Positions 1 to 7,445 of a DNA stretch of 40,420 nt are shown here, in pieces. Source of the stretch: an uncultured Clostridia bacterium. GTDB lineage: Bacteria; Bacillota; Clostridia; Oscillospirales; Acutalibacteraceae. Position numbers and translations under genes: made by a program. The stretch's first letter is position 1. Each line of letters starts with the position of its first letter. Where the stretch lies: positions 1 through 40,420 of the forward strand of contig CALWIS010000241.1 of assembly GCA_944380795.1 (NCBI GenBank). Reading direction: 5' to 3'. The notes under the pieces are model-generated. The model searched no databases, had not been told where the DNA came from, and saw only the letters and a program-made list of their open reading frames with translations.

Positions 1-14
1 GAAGGGGGGAGAAA

Positions 15-31
15 ACAGCCCGGTGGGCTGT
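15..31. other. short perfect hairpin in unassigned left edge
   Basis: Seven base pairs (acagccc/gggctgt) with a 3-nt loop. The first 124 bases of the window show no recognisable gene. Plus-strand frames are open from the window edge to stops at 66-68, 85-87 and 92-94, so the tail of an upstream plus-strand gene is possible, but nothing in it is recognisable. The hairpin may belong to an untranslated RNA; no family was recognised. Confidence 0.3.
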
Positions 32-124
32 GGGTGCGGGGAAACAAACGGCTGGGGTTTGCCCTTGACAAGTTGCTTGTTATATGAAGACTGACAGTCA
101 CAGAGACCTATTGTGGCAGTCGGC

Positions 125-165
125 AACAAGGGAGACCCCCAAAAGGGGCCTCCCTTGTTTTTATT
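125..165. terminator. intrinsic terminator left of the ABC exporter
   Basis: A 10-bp perfect stem (125-134 with 150-159) is followed inward by four more G-C pairs after one mismatch, with an AAAA-type loop. The T-rich tail (158-165) is on the plus strand, so it fits best a plus-strand transcript ending here. It also lies 19 nt past the stop of the minus-strand ABC gene and may end that operon too. Confidence 0.6.
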
Positions 166-177
166 TATGGAGCACAA

Positions 178-2013
178 TCAATCTGCTGTGCCTAAAATTT
201 CTTCGCTGGCTTCCTGCTCAAACTGCTTGGTATACAGGTCGTGGTAGTATCCTCCAGCCGCCAATAATTCTTCATGGCTGCCCTGCTCCACAATCTTGCC
301 GTGGCGCACCACCAGAATCAAATCCGCCTTGCGGATGGTGGACAGCCGGTGGGCGATGAGGAAGGAGGTACGGTTTTCCAGCAAAGTGGAAATGGCGTGC
401 TGAATCAACTCCTCGGTTTTGGTGTCGATAGAAGAGGTGGCCTCATCCAACACAAAAATACGGGGGTCGGCCAATACAGCACGGGCAAAGGACACCAGCT
501 GCTTTTCACCGGTGGAAAGATGGTCACCGCCTTCGCCTACATCGCTTTCGTAGCCGTTTTCCATGTGCATAATGGCATCATGGGCGCTCACCAGCTTGGC
601 TGCGGCTTCGATCTCTTCATCGGTGGCGTCCAAACGGCCGTACCGCAGATTTTCCCGCACACTGCCCGAAAACAAATGGGGAGTTTGCAGAACATAGCCA
701 CTGCTGCTGTGCAGCCACAGCATACTCCGCTCCCGGTAGTCCTTCCCATCAATGAGGATTCGACCGCCGGTAGGTTCAAAGAACCGGCAGGCCAGGTTCA
801 CCAGCGTGGATTTTCCCGCGCCGGTCTCGCCCACAATGGCCACAGTGGTCCCCGCTGGAATATGCAGGTTAAAGTGGCTCAGCACATCCTCGTTTCCGTC
901 AGGATACCGGAAGGATACATCCTCAAAGGTGATGTCGCCCTTAATAGGCTCCCAATTCTCCCTTTTGGGTTCAAAGCTGGTGCCATACTTGGCAATCACC
1001 TCAGGAGTGTCTTTGATCTTGGGTTCCAGCTCGAGCAGGTCCATGACCCGCTCGATATTGGTCTGAATGGAAATAAAGTTGGCGATGATACGGGCCAACT
1101 GCTGGATGGGTTCAAAGATGTTCAGCGCGTAGTTGATAAACACCGAAAGGGTACCAATCTTCATGGCGCCTTCCAGGTTCAGATAGCCGCCCTGCACCAG
1201 CACAAAGCACACTGCCAGCGAGCTGAAAAACACGATAATGGGGATGTACAGCGCATTGAGCATGGTAGCCCGCACCGTAGTAGCCCGCATATTCTCGCTG
1301 ACTTCAGAAAATTCCCGCAGGTTCTGCTCCTCAATCACCAGCGTTTTGCTGGTTTTGGCCCCAGTGATACCTTCATTATATCCCCGGGTAATGTCGGCGT
1401 TAATGCGCCGCACCTGCCGGTTTACTCGCAGAATCTTCTTTTGGAAAATCGCCGTGATAACAGCAATCACCGGTACAATAGCGATAACCAGCAAAGCCAA
1501 CTGCCAGTCAATCACCAGCATGGTGACCATACTGCCGATGACATAAAAGGAGGACCAGAAAATGTCCACTAGGCTCCAGGCAAACATGCCGCCGATCTTG
1601 TTGGTATCACTCATGGTGCGGGCCACAATGGTGCCCACCGGCGTAACATTGTAGTAGGAAAAGCTGAGGGTCTGCAAGTGGTTGAACACCGAACGCTTCA
1701 AATCGCGTCCCAGATACATTTCCACTGTAAGGGCGCAGCGGCAGAACACCAGGGTACTCACCGCCTGGAGGGTCAGCACCACAAAATATAGGATGGCAAA
1801 GGGCCAGATACCCTCTACGGTTTGGGGAATAATAAATGTATCGATGGCATAGCCCTGGAACAGCGGGTAGGAGATGTCCACTGCCGCACTGAACAGCATC
1901 AAAATGACAATAAACAGGATTCGCCACCGGTAAGGTTTAAGGAATGGGAGCATCTTGGCCCAGATCTTGAGAGAAAAGGGCTTGCGCTCCGGATCATAAT
2001 TTTTCCGGCTCAT
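178..2013 (-). CDS. ABC exporter half-transporter, consensus-site subunit (BmrD/TM288-like)
   Basis: A 611-aa half-size ABC exporter: N-terminal six-helix transmembrane domain (about residues 25-320) and C-terminal nucleotide-binding domain. Visible motifs are Walker A GETGAGKST at 395-403, an altered signature LSTGEKQ near 498, and Walker B LDEA with the catalytic Glu at 524. An LSTGE-type signature with an intact Glu is typical of the BmrD/YheH/TM288 member of heterodimeric exporters. The ATG at 2013 overlaps the stop of the partner gene by ATGA and has AAAGGAGG seven bases upstream, so translation is probably coupled. Family members export drugs or other amphipathic compounds across the cytoplasmic membrane using ATP; the substrate cannot be read from the sequence. 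Confidence 0.93.
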   Translation of the reverse strand: MSRKNYDPERKPFSLKIWAKMLPFLKPYRWRILFIVILMLFSAAVDISYPLFQGYAIDTFIIPQTVEGIWPFAILYFVVLTLQAVSTLVFCRCALTVEMYLGRDLKRSVFNHLQTLSFSYYNVTPVGTIVARTMSDTNKIGGMFAWSLVDIFWSSFYVIGSMVTMLVIDWQLALLVIAIVPVIAVITAIFQKKILRVNRQVRRINADITRGYNEGITGAKTSKTLVIEEQNLREFSEVSENMRATTVRATMLNALYIPIIVFFSSLAVCFVLVQGGYLNLEGAMKIGTLSVFINYALNIFEPIQQLARIIANFISIQTNIERVMDLLELEPKIKDTPEVIAKYGTSFEPKRENWEPIKGDITFEDVSFRYPDGNEDVLSHFNLHIPAGTTVAIVGETGAGKSTLVNLACRFFEPTGGRILIDGKDYRERSMLWLHSSSGYVLQTPHLFSGSVRENLRYGRLDATDEEIEAAAKLVSAHDAIMHMENGYESDVGEGGDHLSTGEKQLVSFARAVLADPRIFVLDEATSSIDTKTEELIQHAISTLLENRTSFLIAHRLSTIRKADLILVVRHGKIVEQGSHEELLAAGGYYHDLYTKQFEQEASEEILGTAD

Positions 2014-3842
2014 CGGGAGGCCTCCTTTCTGTCTGCCTCGCTCAGGCCCTGGGCTTCATAAATCCGGCGATAGATGCCGTCCTGCCGGATAAGCTCTTCA
2101 TGGGTGCCCAGCTGCACCACCCTGCCTTTTTCCATAACCGCAATGCAGTCGGCGTTCATCAGAGTGGTGATGCGGTGAGCGATAAGGATGGTGGTCCCCG
2201 TCACTTGGTGGTTGATGGCGTCCCGAATCTTGGCGTCGGTTTCCATATCCACCGCCGACAGGGAATCGTCAAAAATTTTAATGGGGGTATTCTGCATCAG
2301 CATCCGGGCAATGGCCACCCGCTGCTTTTGCCCGCCGGAAATGGTCACGCCCCGCTCGCCGATCATGGTATCATACCCCTCTGCGAAGCTGAGGATGGTG
2401 TCGTCAATAGCCGCCAAACGGGCGGAACGGCGCACTTCCTCCAGTTCCCGGGTAGCGGCTCCGTCGGAGATGGTTTCCCGGATGGTTTTGGAGAACAGGA
2501 AGGGCTCCTGCAACACAATGCCGATATGTCCCCGCAGCCAGTCCAGAGAGATATTCCGCACATCTACCCCACCGATAGTGATGCAGCCACTGTTTTCGGG
2601 CAGCTCATACAGCCTGTCTAACAGGTACATGAGGGTGGATTTTCCGCTTCCCGTAGAGCCCAAAATACCAAAGGTGGTTCCGGCAGGAATGGTTAGGTTG
2701 ATATTCTGCAATACTTCCTTAGTCTCGTTGTAACGGAACGAGACGTTGTGAAAGACGATGTCTCCATCCATGGGAGGCGTCTGGGCGTTTTCCGCGTCTT
2801 TTTCCGGCTCTGCTTCCAAAATTTCCAGCAGACGGCCCACGGAAATCCGGGTTTTGCTCAACTCACTAAGGATACGGCCAAAGTTTCGCACCGGCCAAAC
2901 CAGCATTCCGTTATAGGCCACAAAGGCAAGGAACTCTCCATCGGTGAGCTGGCCCGCGGCAGCCTGAAAGCAGCCTGCTACCACAATCACCATCACCTGC
3001 AAAGCGGAGAAGAAATCTCCCATGCCCCAATACAGGCCCATCACATGACCCAGACGGACCCACATATTGGCAAACTCGTTGTTTTTCTTTTCAAATCGGT
3101 CGATCTCATAGCGCTCCCGGCCAAAGGCCCTTACCACCCGCACGCCGGTAAAGTTTTCCTGAGCAATGGCGGTAAGCTGCCCCTCTGTTTCGTCGGCTTC
3201 CTGAAAACGGCGGCCAATCTTATTAAAAAACAGACAGGAATACAGGATGACCACCGGGATAAAAGCCAGAGCGATGAGGGACAACGGGACATTCATGGAG
3301 AACATGATGGTTAAGGACGTGATAATCAGGAAAATGGTACGCACCATTTCCAAAAGCTGATCAATGAGAAAATTGCGCACGGTATCCACGTCGCTGGTAC
3401 ACCGCTGGATAATATCGCCGGTCTGGTGGGAGCTGTGCCATTGGTAGGGCAGCTTCTGGATATGTCCAAACAGTCGGTCGCGCAGGCGCACGATCACCCC
3501 TTCACAGGCCTTGGCGGTTCCCATGCGGGAGAGAAAGTTGAACAGCCCCGATAAAACCGAAAATAAAAGGGCGAACGCCGCGCAGATCAGCAAGTTTTGC
3601 CGCAGCGCTTCGCGTCCGCCCAGAGATTCCACCCAGGCTAACAGTGCCCCCGGTAACGAAAAGGGCTTGTCGTCCAGGACAGAATCCACTGTAATGCGGA
3701 TTACCTGCGGCGTGAGATAATTGGTGACAACAGCAAGAATGACAGAGACGAAGGCCACGAGGAAAAACCCACGGCTTCCGCGGGTGAGTTCCCACAGGCG
3801 CGCAGCTCTGCTTCTGCTGGCAGGATTACCTGAAGTCTTCAT
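2010..3842 (-). CDS. ABC exporter half-transporter, degenerate-site subunit (BmrC/TM287-like)
   Basis: First gene of the exporter operon, 610 aa from the preferred start. Transmembrane domain about residues 15-320, then an NBD with Walker A GSTGSGKST, canonical signature ISGGQKQR and Walker B IFDDS, where the catalytic Glu is replaced by Asp526. Together with the altered signature in the partner, this gives one degenerate and one competent ATP site, the known arrangement of BmrCD, LmrCD and TM287/288. The ATG at 3842 is preferred over the one at 3857 because GAGGTG lies five bases upstream of it; the upstream ATG has no good ribosome binding site. The downstream partner overlaps by four bases. 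Promoter and a possible leader ORF lie upstream. Confidence 0.92.
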   Translation of the reverse strand: MKTSGNPASRSRAARLWELTRGSRGFFLVAFVSVILAVVTNYLTPQVIRITVDSVLDDKPFSLPGALLAWVESLGGREALRQNLLICAAFALLFSVLSGLFNFLSRMGTAKACEGVIVRLRDRLFGHIQKLPYQWHSSHQTGDIIQRCTSDVDTVRNFLIDQLLEMVRTIFLIITSLTIMFSMNVPLSLIALAFIPVVILYSCLFFNKIGRRFQEADETEGQLTAIAQENFTGVRVVRAFGRERYEIDRFEKKNNEFANMWVRLGHVMGLYWGMGDFFSALQVMVIVVAGCFQAAAGQLTDGEFLAFVAYNGMLVWPVRNFGRILSELSKTRISVGRLLEILEAEPEKDAENAQTPPMDGDIVFHNVSFRYNETKEVLQNINLTIPAGTTFGILGSTGSGKSTLMYLLDRLYELPENSGCITIGGVDVRNISLDWLRGHIGIVLQEPFLFSKTIRETISDGAATRELEEVRRSARLAAIDDTILSFAEGYDTMIGERGVTISGGQKQRVAIARMLMQNTPIKIFDDSLSAVDMETDAKIRDAINHQVTGTTILIAHRITTLMNADCIAVMEKGRVVQLGTHEELIRQDGIYRRIYEAQGLSEADRKEASR

Positions 3843-3843
3843 A

Positions 3844-3939
3844 CTAACACCTCGCATCCCGGCACACTGCCCTTTTGGCAGCGGCCAAATTTTGCGCCGG
3901 TTGGGGCGGCGCGTGATGTAAAAAGCACGGCCTTTTCAC
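3844..3939 (-). CDS. possible 31-codon leader ORF of the ABC exporter operon
   Basis: A GTG-started open frame of 31 codons begins a few bases after the predicted transcription start and ends with TAG one base before the ATG of the exporter gene. It has no Shine-Dalgarno sequence and would have to be translated nearly leaderless. Two hairpins lie within it (gcgccg/cggcgc and ctgcc/ggcag). In B. subtilis, bmrCD is controlled by translation of the upstream small ORF bmrB, which makes this position suggestive, but the peptide is not recognisable and the frame may be fortuitous. Confidence 0.25.
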   Translation of the reverse strand: MKRPCFLHHAPPQPAQNLAAAKRAVCRDARC

Positions 3940-3951
3940 ACCAGTATGAAT

Positions 3952-3980
3952 AGCATAGCATAAACATATTATAAAGTAAA
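3952..3980 (-). promoter_or_regulatory. candidate sigma-A promoter of the ABC exporter operon
   Basis: Reading the minus strand, TTTACT (3975-3980) and TATGCT (3952-3957) are separated by 17 bp in an A+T-rich intergenic patch. The expected start near 3945 gives a leader of about 100 nt. Neither hexamer is perfect. Confidence 0.4.
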
Positions 3981-4065
3981 TAGTATAAAAATGCAGTTTC
4001 CTAACGAAAAGTTTCAGGGGAGTTTTATAGAAAATGCCGGAGAGGTACTGAAAACAGGTTGCTTT

Positions 4066-4173
4066 TTCTTCCGTTTGGTAGTATCCTATTGGCGTGCCCT
4101 TCAAATCTGCCCCTATGGGTCGAAGGGCATGGTCAGTCGCAAACTCCTGACCTTAAAGAATACTACGGAGGAA
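4066..4173 (+). promoter_or_regulatory. structured 5' leader of queT, riboswitch-like with SD sequestration
   Basis: Four helices can be drawn. P0: 4066-4072 with the SD region 4167-4173 (7 bp, one G-U). P1: 4078-4084 with 4160-4166 (7 bp perfect). P2: 4095-4102 with 4122-4129 (8 bp). P3: 4131-4136 with 4147-4152 (6 bp). P1-P2-P3 form a three-way junction. The bulge GTTTG (4073-4077) is complementary to CAAAC in the P3 loop (4140-4144), so a pseudoknot is possible. The SD GGAGGA (4167-4172) sits in P0, which suggests control of translation. Because QueT carries queuosine precursors and such genes commonly have preQ1 riboswitches, a preQ1 sensor is likely; I could not match it to the class I or II consensus, and I do not remember class III well enough to assign it. 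Confidence 0.6.
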
Positions 4174-4179
4174 TCGAAT

Positions 4180-4725
4180 ATGAATCAAAACCTTCCCCGG
4201 CAGGGAAGCGCTCACGTGCGCTTTCTTGTGGAGGCAGCGGTCATTGCTGCCCTGTACACAGTGCTCACCTATGTTGCGGTTGCCATGAACCTGGCTTATG
4301 GTCCTGTGCAGTTCCGGTTTTCCGAAGCTCTGACCATTCTGCCAGTGTTTACCCCAGCGGCGATCCCGGGCCTTGCGTTGGGATGCTTCCTTTCCAACCT
4401 GGCAAGCCCTTTGGGTGTGGTAGACTGGGTGTTCGGCACCTTGGCCACCTTGCTGGCAGCTATTCTCAGCTATGCGCTGCGGAAAGTCCAGATCAAGGGC
4501 CTGCCGGTGCTTTCGTCACTGCCCCCGGTGCTCACCAACACCTTTATCGTGGGCTTTGAGCTGGCCTGCCTGTCCGACATCGGACTGTTTGCCTTCCAGA
4601 ACTTCTCCATGGCCAACTATGTGGCCAGTGCGATTTCGGTAGGCGTGGGCGAATTGGTGGTGTGTGTGGTGCTGGGTCTGCCTGTGTGCGCACTGCTGAA
4701 AAAAGCGGGATTTCGCATCCCATAA
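4180..4725 (+). CDS. queT: QueT family transporter (queuosine precursor ECF S component)
   Basis: A 181-aa integral membrane protein with about five to six hydrophobic helices. Segments such as YGPVQFRFSEALTILP, AIPGLALGCFLSN and VFGTLATLLAA are typical of the QueT family, the substrate-binding S component of energy-coupling-factor importers for queuosine precursors such as preQ1. The shared EcfA/EcfT energising module is not in this window. The ATG at 4180 is chosen because GGAGGA lies seven bases upstream; the frame is open further upstream but that part lies in the structured leader. No queuosine biosynthesis gene is adjacent, which fits a salvage role. The next gene follows after 64 bases without an evident terminator. 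Confidence 0.87.
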   Translation: MNQNLPRQGSAHVRFLVEAAVIAALYTVLTYVAVAMNLAYGPVQFRFSEALTILPVFTPAAIPGLALGCFLSNLASPLGVVDWVFGTLATLLAAILSYALRKVQIKGLPVLSSLPPVLTNTFIVGFELACLSDIGLFAFQNFSMANYVASAISVGVGELVVCVVLGLPVCALLKKAGFRIP

Positions 4726-4789
4726 TTCCCCGCTGCTATGGGAAGGCTGAAAAGAGAGATTATGAATAAAGAATGAGAGGAATCAAGCC

Positions 4790-6175
4790 ATGAACCTCAG
4801 TATTGGAGAACGGTTGGCCAACCGAATTAAGGTGACCCCTCCTGTGCGGCTCATTGTTGTGAGCTTTCTAATTGTGATCGCGCTAGGCACTTTTCTTTTG
4901 TGCCTTCCCGTTTCCTCGCGGAACCTTACTTTTACCCATCCCCTAGATGCGTTGTTTGTTGCCACCTCTGCCACTTGTGTGACCGGCCTTACGCCTTTTG
5001 ACACTTGGACGCATTGGAACCCCTTTGGCCAGGTGGTTATTTTGTGCCTCATCCAGGTGGGAGGGCTGGGCCTTGCTTCTATTACCAGCGGTATTTCGGT
5101 ATTGCTGCGGAAAAAGCTGGGTCTCCGGGAGCTTTGGCTGGCCAGTGAAAACGCCAGCGGTGGCTCTTTGGATGTAAAGCGACTTTTGGGCATCATCCTT
5201 CGCTTTACTCTGGTATGTGAAGGAATCGGGGCGGCCCTTTTGATGGTCCGTCTGATTCCAGAGTATGGCGCTTTTGGCATTTGGGCTTCGGTGTTTACTG
5301 CTGTCTCCGCATTCTGCAATGCGGGATTCGATATTTTTGGGTTAAAAACCCCTAATATGAGCCTGATGGCCTATGTGGGGGACCCTCTGCTGTGCTTGAC
5401 TATCTCCGCTCTCATTATTGTGGGCGGTATTGGGTTTGTGGTAGTCAGCGATGTATACTATAATCAACTGAAGCCACGGGTGCTGCGCCAACAGCCCCGG
5501 AAGCTTTCTTTCCACTCCCAGATTTGTCTGGTGTTCAGCGGCCTGCTTTTGCTGCTGGGAACTGTCGTGCTGTTTTTCGGGGAATATAACAGCTCCATGA
5601 AGGATATGCACTTTCTTACCCGGCTTAACGCGTCGTTTTTCCAATCGGTCAGCGCACGCACCGCCGGTTTTGCTTCCATCGACATTGCCGCAGAGCATGA
5701 TTTTTCCAAGATCATCACCATTATCCTCATGTTCATCGGCGCCTGCCCCGGTTCTACCGGCGGCGGCATTAAGGTCACCTCGCTGGTGGTATTGGCCTCT
5801 ACGGTGTTTAGTGTTTTCCGTGGATATGAAGACACAGTTTGTTTTCGTCGACGCATCAGCAAAGAAGTGGTCTACCGGGCACTGGCCATTATGCTGGCGG
5901 CTTTTGTTGCCATTCTGATTGTGACTGGTGTCATTCTGGCCTTTAATGAACAGCTCAGCGGTGTAGACGCTCTGTTTGAATCGGTATCCGCTTTTGCTAC
6001 CGTAGGGCTTTCCGCCAGTGTGACCCCCCTATTGGATTATGTGAGTAAAACGCTGCTGGTCTTTCTCATGTTCCTGGGACGGGTGGGGCCGGTATCCCTG
6101 GCTTTGGCCATCAGCATCCGCAGCGGCAAGCGGAAAAGCGCCGTTCTTCCCGAAGGACGCATCATCGTGGGATAA
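4790..6175 (+). CDS. trkH: TrkH/KtrB family potassium uptake protein
   Basis: A 461-aa membrane protein of the TrkH/KtrB/HKT superfamily, the ion-translocating subunit of Na+- or H+-linked K+ uptake systems. Four pore-loop repeats are visible: ATSATCVTGL, SARTAGFASID, PGSTGGGIKVT and SAFATVGLSA, each contributing a selectivity-filter glycine. Length is in the KtrB range (about 450). The cytoplasmic RCK partner (TrkA/KtrA), which these channels need for nucleotide gating, is not adjacent and must be encoded elsewhere. GAGAGG lies upstream of the ATG. The gene is followed by a strong bidirectional terminator and may be co-transcribed with queT. Confidence 0.93.
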   Translation: MNLSIGERLANRIKVTPPVRLIVVSFLIVIALGTFLLCLPVSSRNLTFTHPLDALFVATSATCVTGLTPFDTWTHWNPFGQVVILCLIQVGGLGLASITSGISVLLRKKLGLRELWLASENASGGSLDVKRLLGIILRFTLVCEGIGAALLMVRLIPEYGAFGIWASVFTAVSAFCNAGFDIFGLKTPNMSLMAYVGDPLLCLTISALIIVGGIGFVVVSDVYYNQLKPRVLRQQPRKLSFHSQICLVFSGLLLLLGTVVLFFGEYNSSMKDMHFLTRLNASFFQSVSARTAGFASIDIAAEHDFSKIITIILMFIGACPGSTGGGIKVTSLVVLASTVFSVFRGYEDTVCFRRRISKEVVYRALAIMLAAFVAILIVTGVILAFNEQLSGVDALFESVSAFATVGLSASVTPLLDYVSKTLLVFLMFLGRVGPVSLALAISIRSGKRKSAVLPEGRIIVG

Positions 6176-6192
6176 TTTTGAATCGCCTATAT

Positions 6193-6236
6193 AAAAACCG
6201 CCTCTGTACGAAAAAAGTGGTACAGAGGCGGTTTTT
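6193..6236. terminator. bidirectional terminator, 17-bp stem
   Basis: A perfect 17-bp inverted repeat (6193-6209 with 6220-6236) has A and T runs at its outer ends, between the convergent trkH and ACT-domain genes. It works as an intrinsic terminator in both directions. Confidence 0.9.
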
Positions 6237-6248
6237 GTATGGATTGTT

Positions 6249-6674
6249 TTATCCAATATCCTCTTGGGTAAGAATGGTAACACCATTTTCCCCCAGAATC
6301 TGGATTCCCCGCTCAATCTCATCCGTGCGAATGATAATCGAGGCCTTCCCGCTGTCTTTGCTCACAAAGGCATACATATACTCCACACTGATATGGTTAT
6401 CGGCAAGGATCCGCATGGCCTTGGCAAACTCTCCCGGCTGGTCGCTGATCCCCATCATAATCACGCTGGTGATGGAAACCGTCATCCCGGCGGCTTTCAG
6501 CACCTCTTCGGCTTTTTGAGGATTATCGACAATCAGCCGCAGGATTCCAAAATCCCGGGTATCGGCGATGGTCAAGGCGCGAATATCCACCCCTGCCCCC
6601 GCAATTGCTTCGGTGATCTCTGCCAAACGGCCGGATTTATTTTCTACAAAAACTGAAAGCTGCTGTACCTGCAT
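6249..6674 (-). CDS. tandem ACT domain protein
   Basis: A 141-aa protein made of two ACT domains (about residues 1-68 and 69-141). ACT domains bind amino acids or other small ligands and usually act as regulatory modules. The N-terminal motif VENKSGRLAEITEAIAGAGVDIRAL and the second-copy motif ISDQPGEFAKAMRILADNHISVEYMY are characteristic. There is no catalytic domain, so it is a stand-alone sensor of the kind often encoded near aromatic amino acid or phenylacetate-CoA ligase genes in Clostridia, though none is adjacent here. The ATG at 6674 is preceded by AAGGAAGG; an in-frame extension upstream overlaps the promoter and is unlikely to be translated. Confidence 0.88.
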   Translation of the reverse strand: MQVQQLSVFVENKSGRLAEITEAIAGAGVDIRALTIADTRDFGILRLIVDNPQKAEEVLKAAGMTVSITSVIMMGISDQPGEFAKAMRILADNHISVEYMYAFVSKDSGKASIIIRTDEIERGIQILGENGVTILTQEDIG

Positions 6675-6715
6675 GAGGATCCTTCCTTTCCTGTTCCAAA
6701 TCTTCCAGCGAAGCG

Positions 6716-6743
6716 TTGCGAATATGCTCCGTTGTGTTATACT
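6716..6743 (+). promoter_or_regulatory. candidate promoter for the DUF2284-C39 peptidase pair
   Basis: TTGCGA (6716-6721), a 16-bp spacer and TATACT (6738-6743) on the plus strand. The -10 element is only one base from the -10 of the divergent promoter, so the two promoters should compete or be co-regulated. Confidence 0.5.
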
Positions 6744-6744
6744 T

Positions 6745-6773
6745 ATTATACAGGCATCCTCTTTGGGATGCAA
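6745..6773 (-). promoter_or_regulatory. candidate promoter of the ACT-domain gene
   Basis: On the minus strand TTGCAT (6768-6773) and a perfect TATAAT (6745-6750) are separated by 17 bp. The predicted start lies near 6738, about 65 bases upstream of the ATG. Confidence 0.65.
6754..6771. promoter_or_regulatory. inverted repeat between divergent promoters, candidate operator
   Basis: GCATCC and GGATGC form a perfect 6-bp inverted repeat with a 6-base centre. It lies in the spacer and -35 of the minus promoter and just downstream of the plus promoter, a position where a bound protein would block both. No regulator is assigned. Confidence 0.35.
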
Positions 6774-6803
6774 GAAAAAAGCAAGGAAATGCGAGGAGCC
6801 GTT

Positions 6804-7373
6804 ATGAAAAAGGCAACGCTTATTTTTTCAGAGGAATCCCTTTTGCAGGCCGGGGTTTATCAATACGGCCTGATCGACGTTTCGGAGATCCCTTTTTCTC
6901 CTGAAGTCCGAACTATGTGTACTGCCTGCCCATCGTATAATCATTCCTGGGCCTGTCCGCCAGCAGTAGGAGAGATAGAGGAGTGCCGCTGGGCCTGCTT
7001 GTCTTATGAAAAAATGCTGGTTTTCAGCGCGCGCTATGAGCTGGAAGACAGCTTTGATTATGAAGGAATGCAGGACGGTATGCGGGCATTTAAAGAGGTC
7101 TGCGACCAAATATTCCAGTTAGCGCAGCAGTTTAAGTATTCCTTACTTTTATCTAATGAAGGGTGCTTCCGCTGTAAAACATGCACCTGGCCCCATTCTC
7201 CCTGCCGTATGCCGGAGCGGCTGTTCCCCTCTATAGAAGGGTATGGCATTCTGGTCAGTGAATTGGCCGGAAAGGCGGGCATCTCTTATGTCAACGGCCC
7301 CAATACGGTTACCTACTTTGGAGGTCTCCTCTTTTCTTTAAATATAGACTCTGAACAAAATATACAACTTTGA
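6804..7373 (+). CDS. DUF2284 family cysteine-rich metal-binding protein
   Basis: A 189-aa soluble protein with conserved cysteine clusters: CTACPSYNHSWACPP in the N-terminal third, and CFRCKTCTWPHSPCRMP near residue 120. This pattern matches the DUF2284 family of predicted metal-binding proteins, whose biochemical role is unknown; the Cys spacing suggests an iron-sulfur or zinc site. The ATG at 6804 is chosen because GAGGAG lies five bases upstream; earlier in-frame ATGs lie in the promoter. The C39-like peptidase gene follows after 72 bases with no terminator between, so co-transcription is likely. Confidence 0.85.
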   Translation: MKKATLIFSEESLLQAGVYQYGLIDVSEIPFSPEVRTMCTACPSYNHSWACPPAVGEIEECRWACLSYEKMLVFSARYELEDSFDYEGMQDGMRAFKEVCDQIFQLAQQFKYSLLLSNEGCFRCKTCTWPHSPCRMPERLFPSIEGYGILVSELAGKAGISYVNGPNTVTYFGGLLFSLNIDSEQNIQL

Positions 7374-7445
7374 CGCCTTTATGAAACAAGTTTGATGCAA
7401 ATTCATCTTATTCTTTTCGCAGAAGCTGCTGAAAGGAGGATGATT

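Noticed and set aside
61..90. TTGACA at 65-70 as a promoter
   Set aside because: No acceptable -10 lies 16-18 bp downstream; the nearest TATATG is only 10 bp away.
1..124. Possible 3' end of a known RNA gene (6S, tmRNA, RNase P, SRP)
   Set aside because: None of the conserved segments of these RNAs could be recognised; only a small hairpin is present.
274..1572. Long open frame (432 codons) on the plus strand
   Set aside because: It is antisense to the clearly recognisable ABC exporter gene, has no ribosome binding site and shows no protein family features.
3991..4179. N-terminal extension of QueT by 63 codons
   Set aside because: The stretch lies in the structured leader, has no ribosome binding site and would add residues absent from the family.
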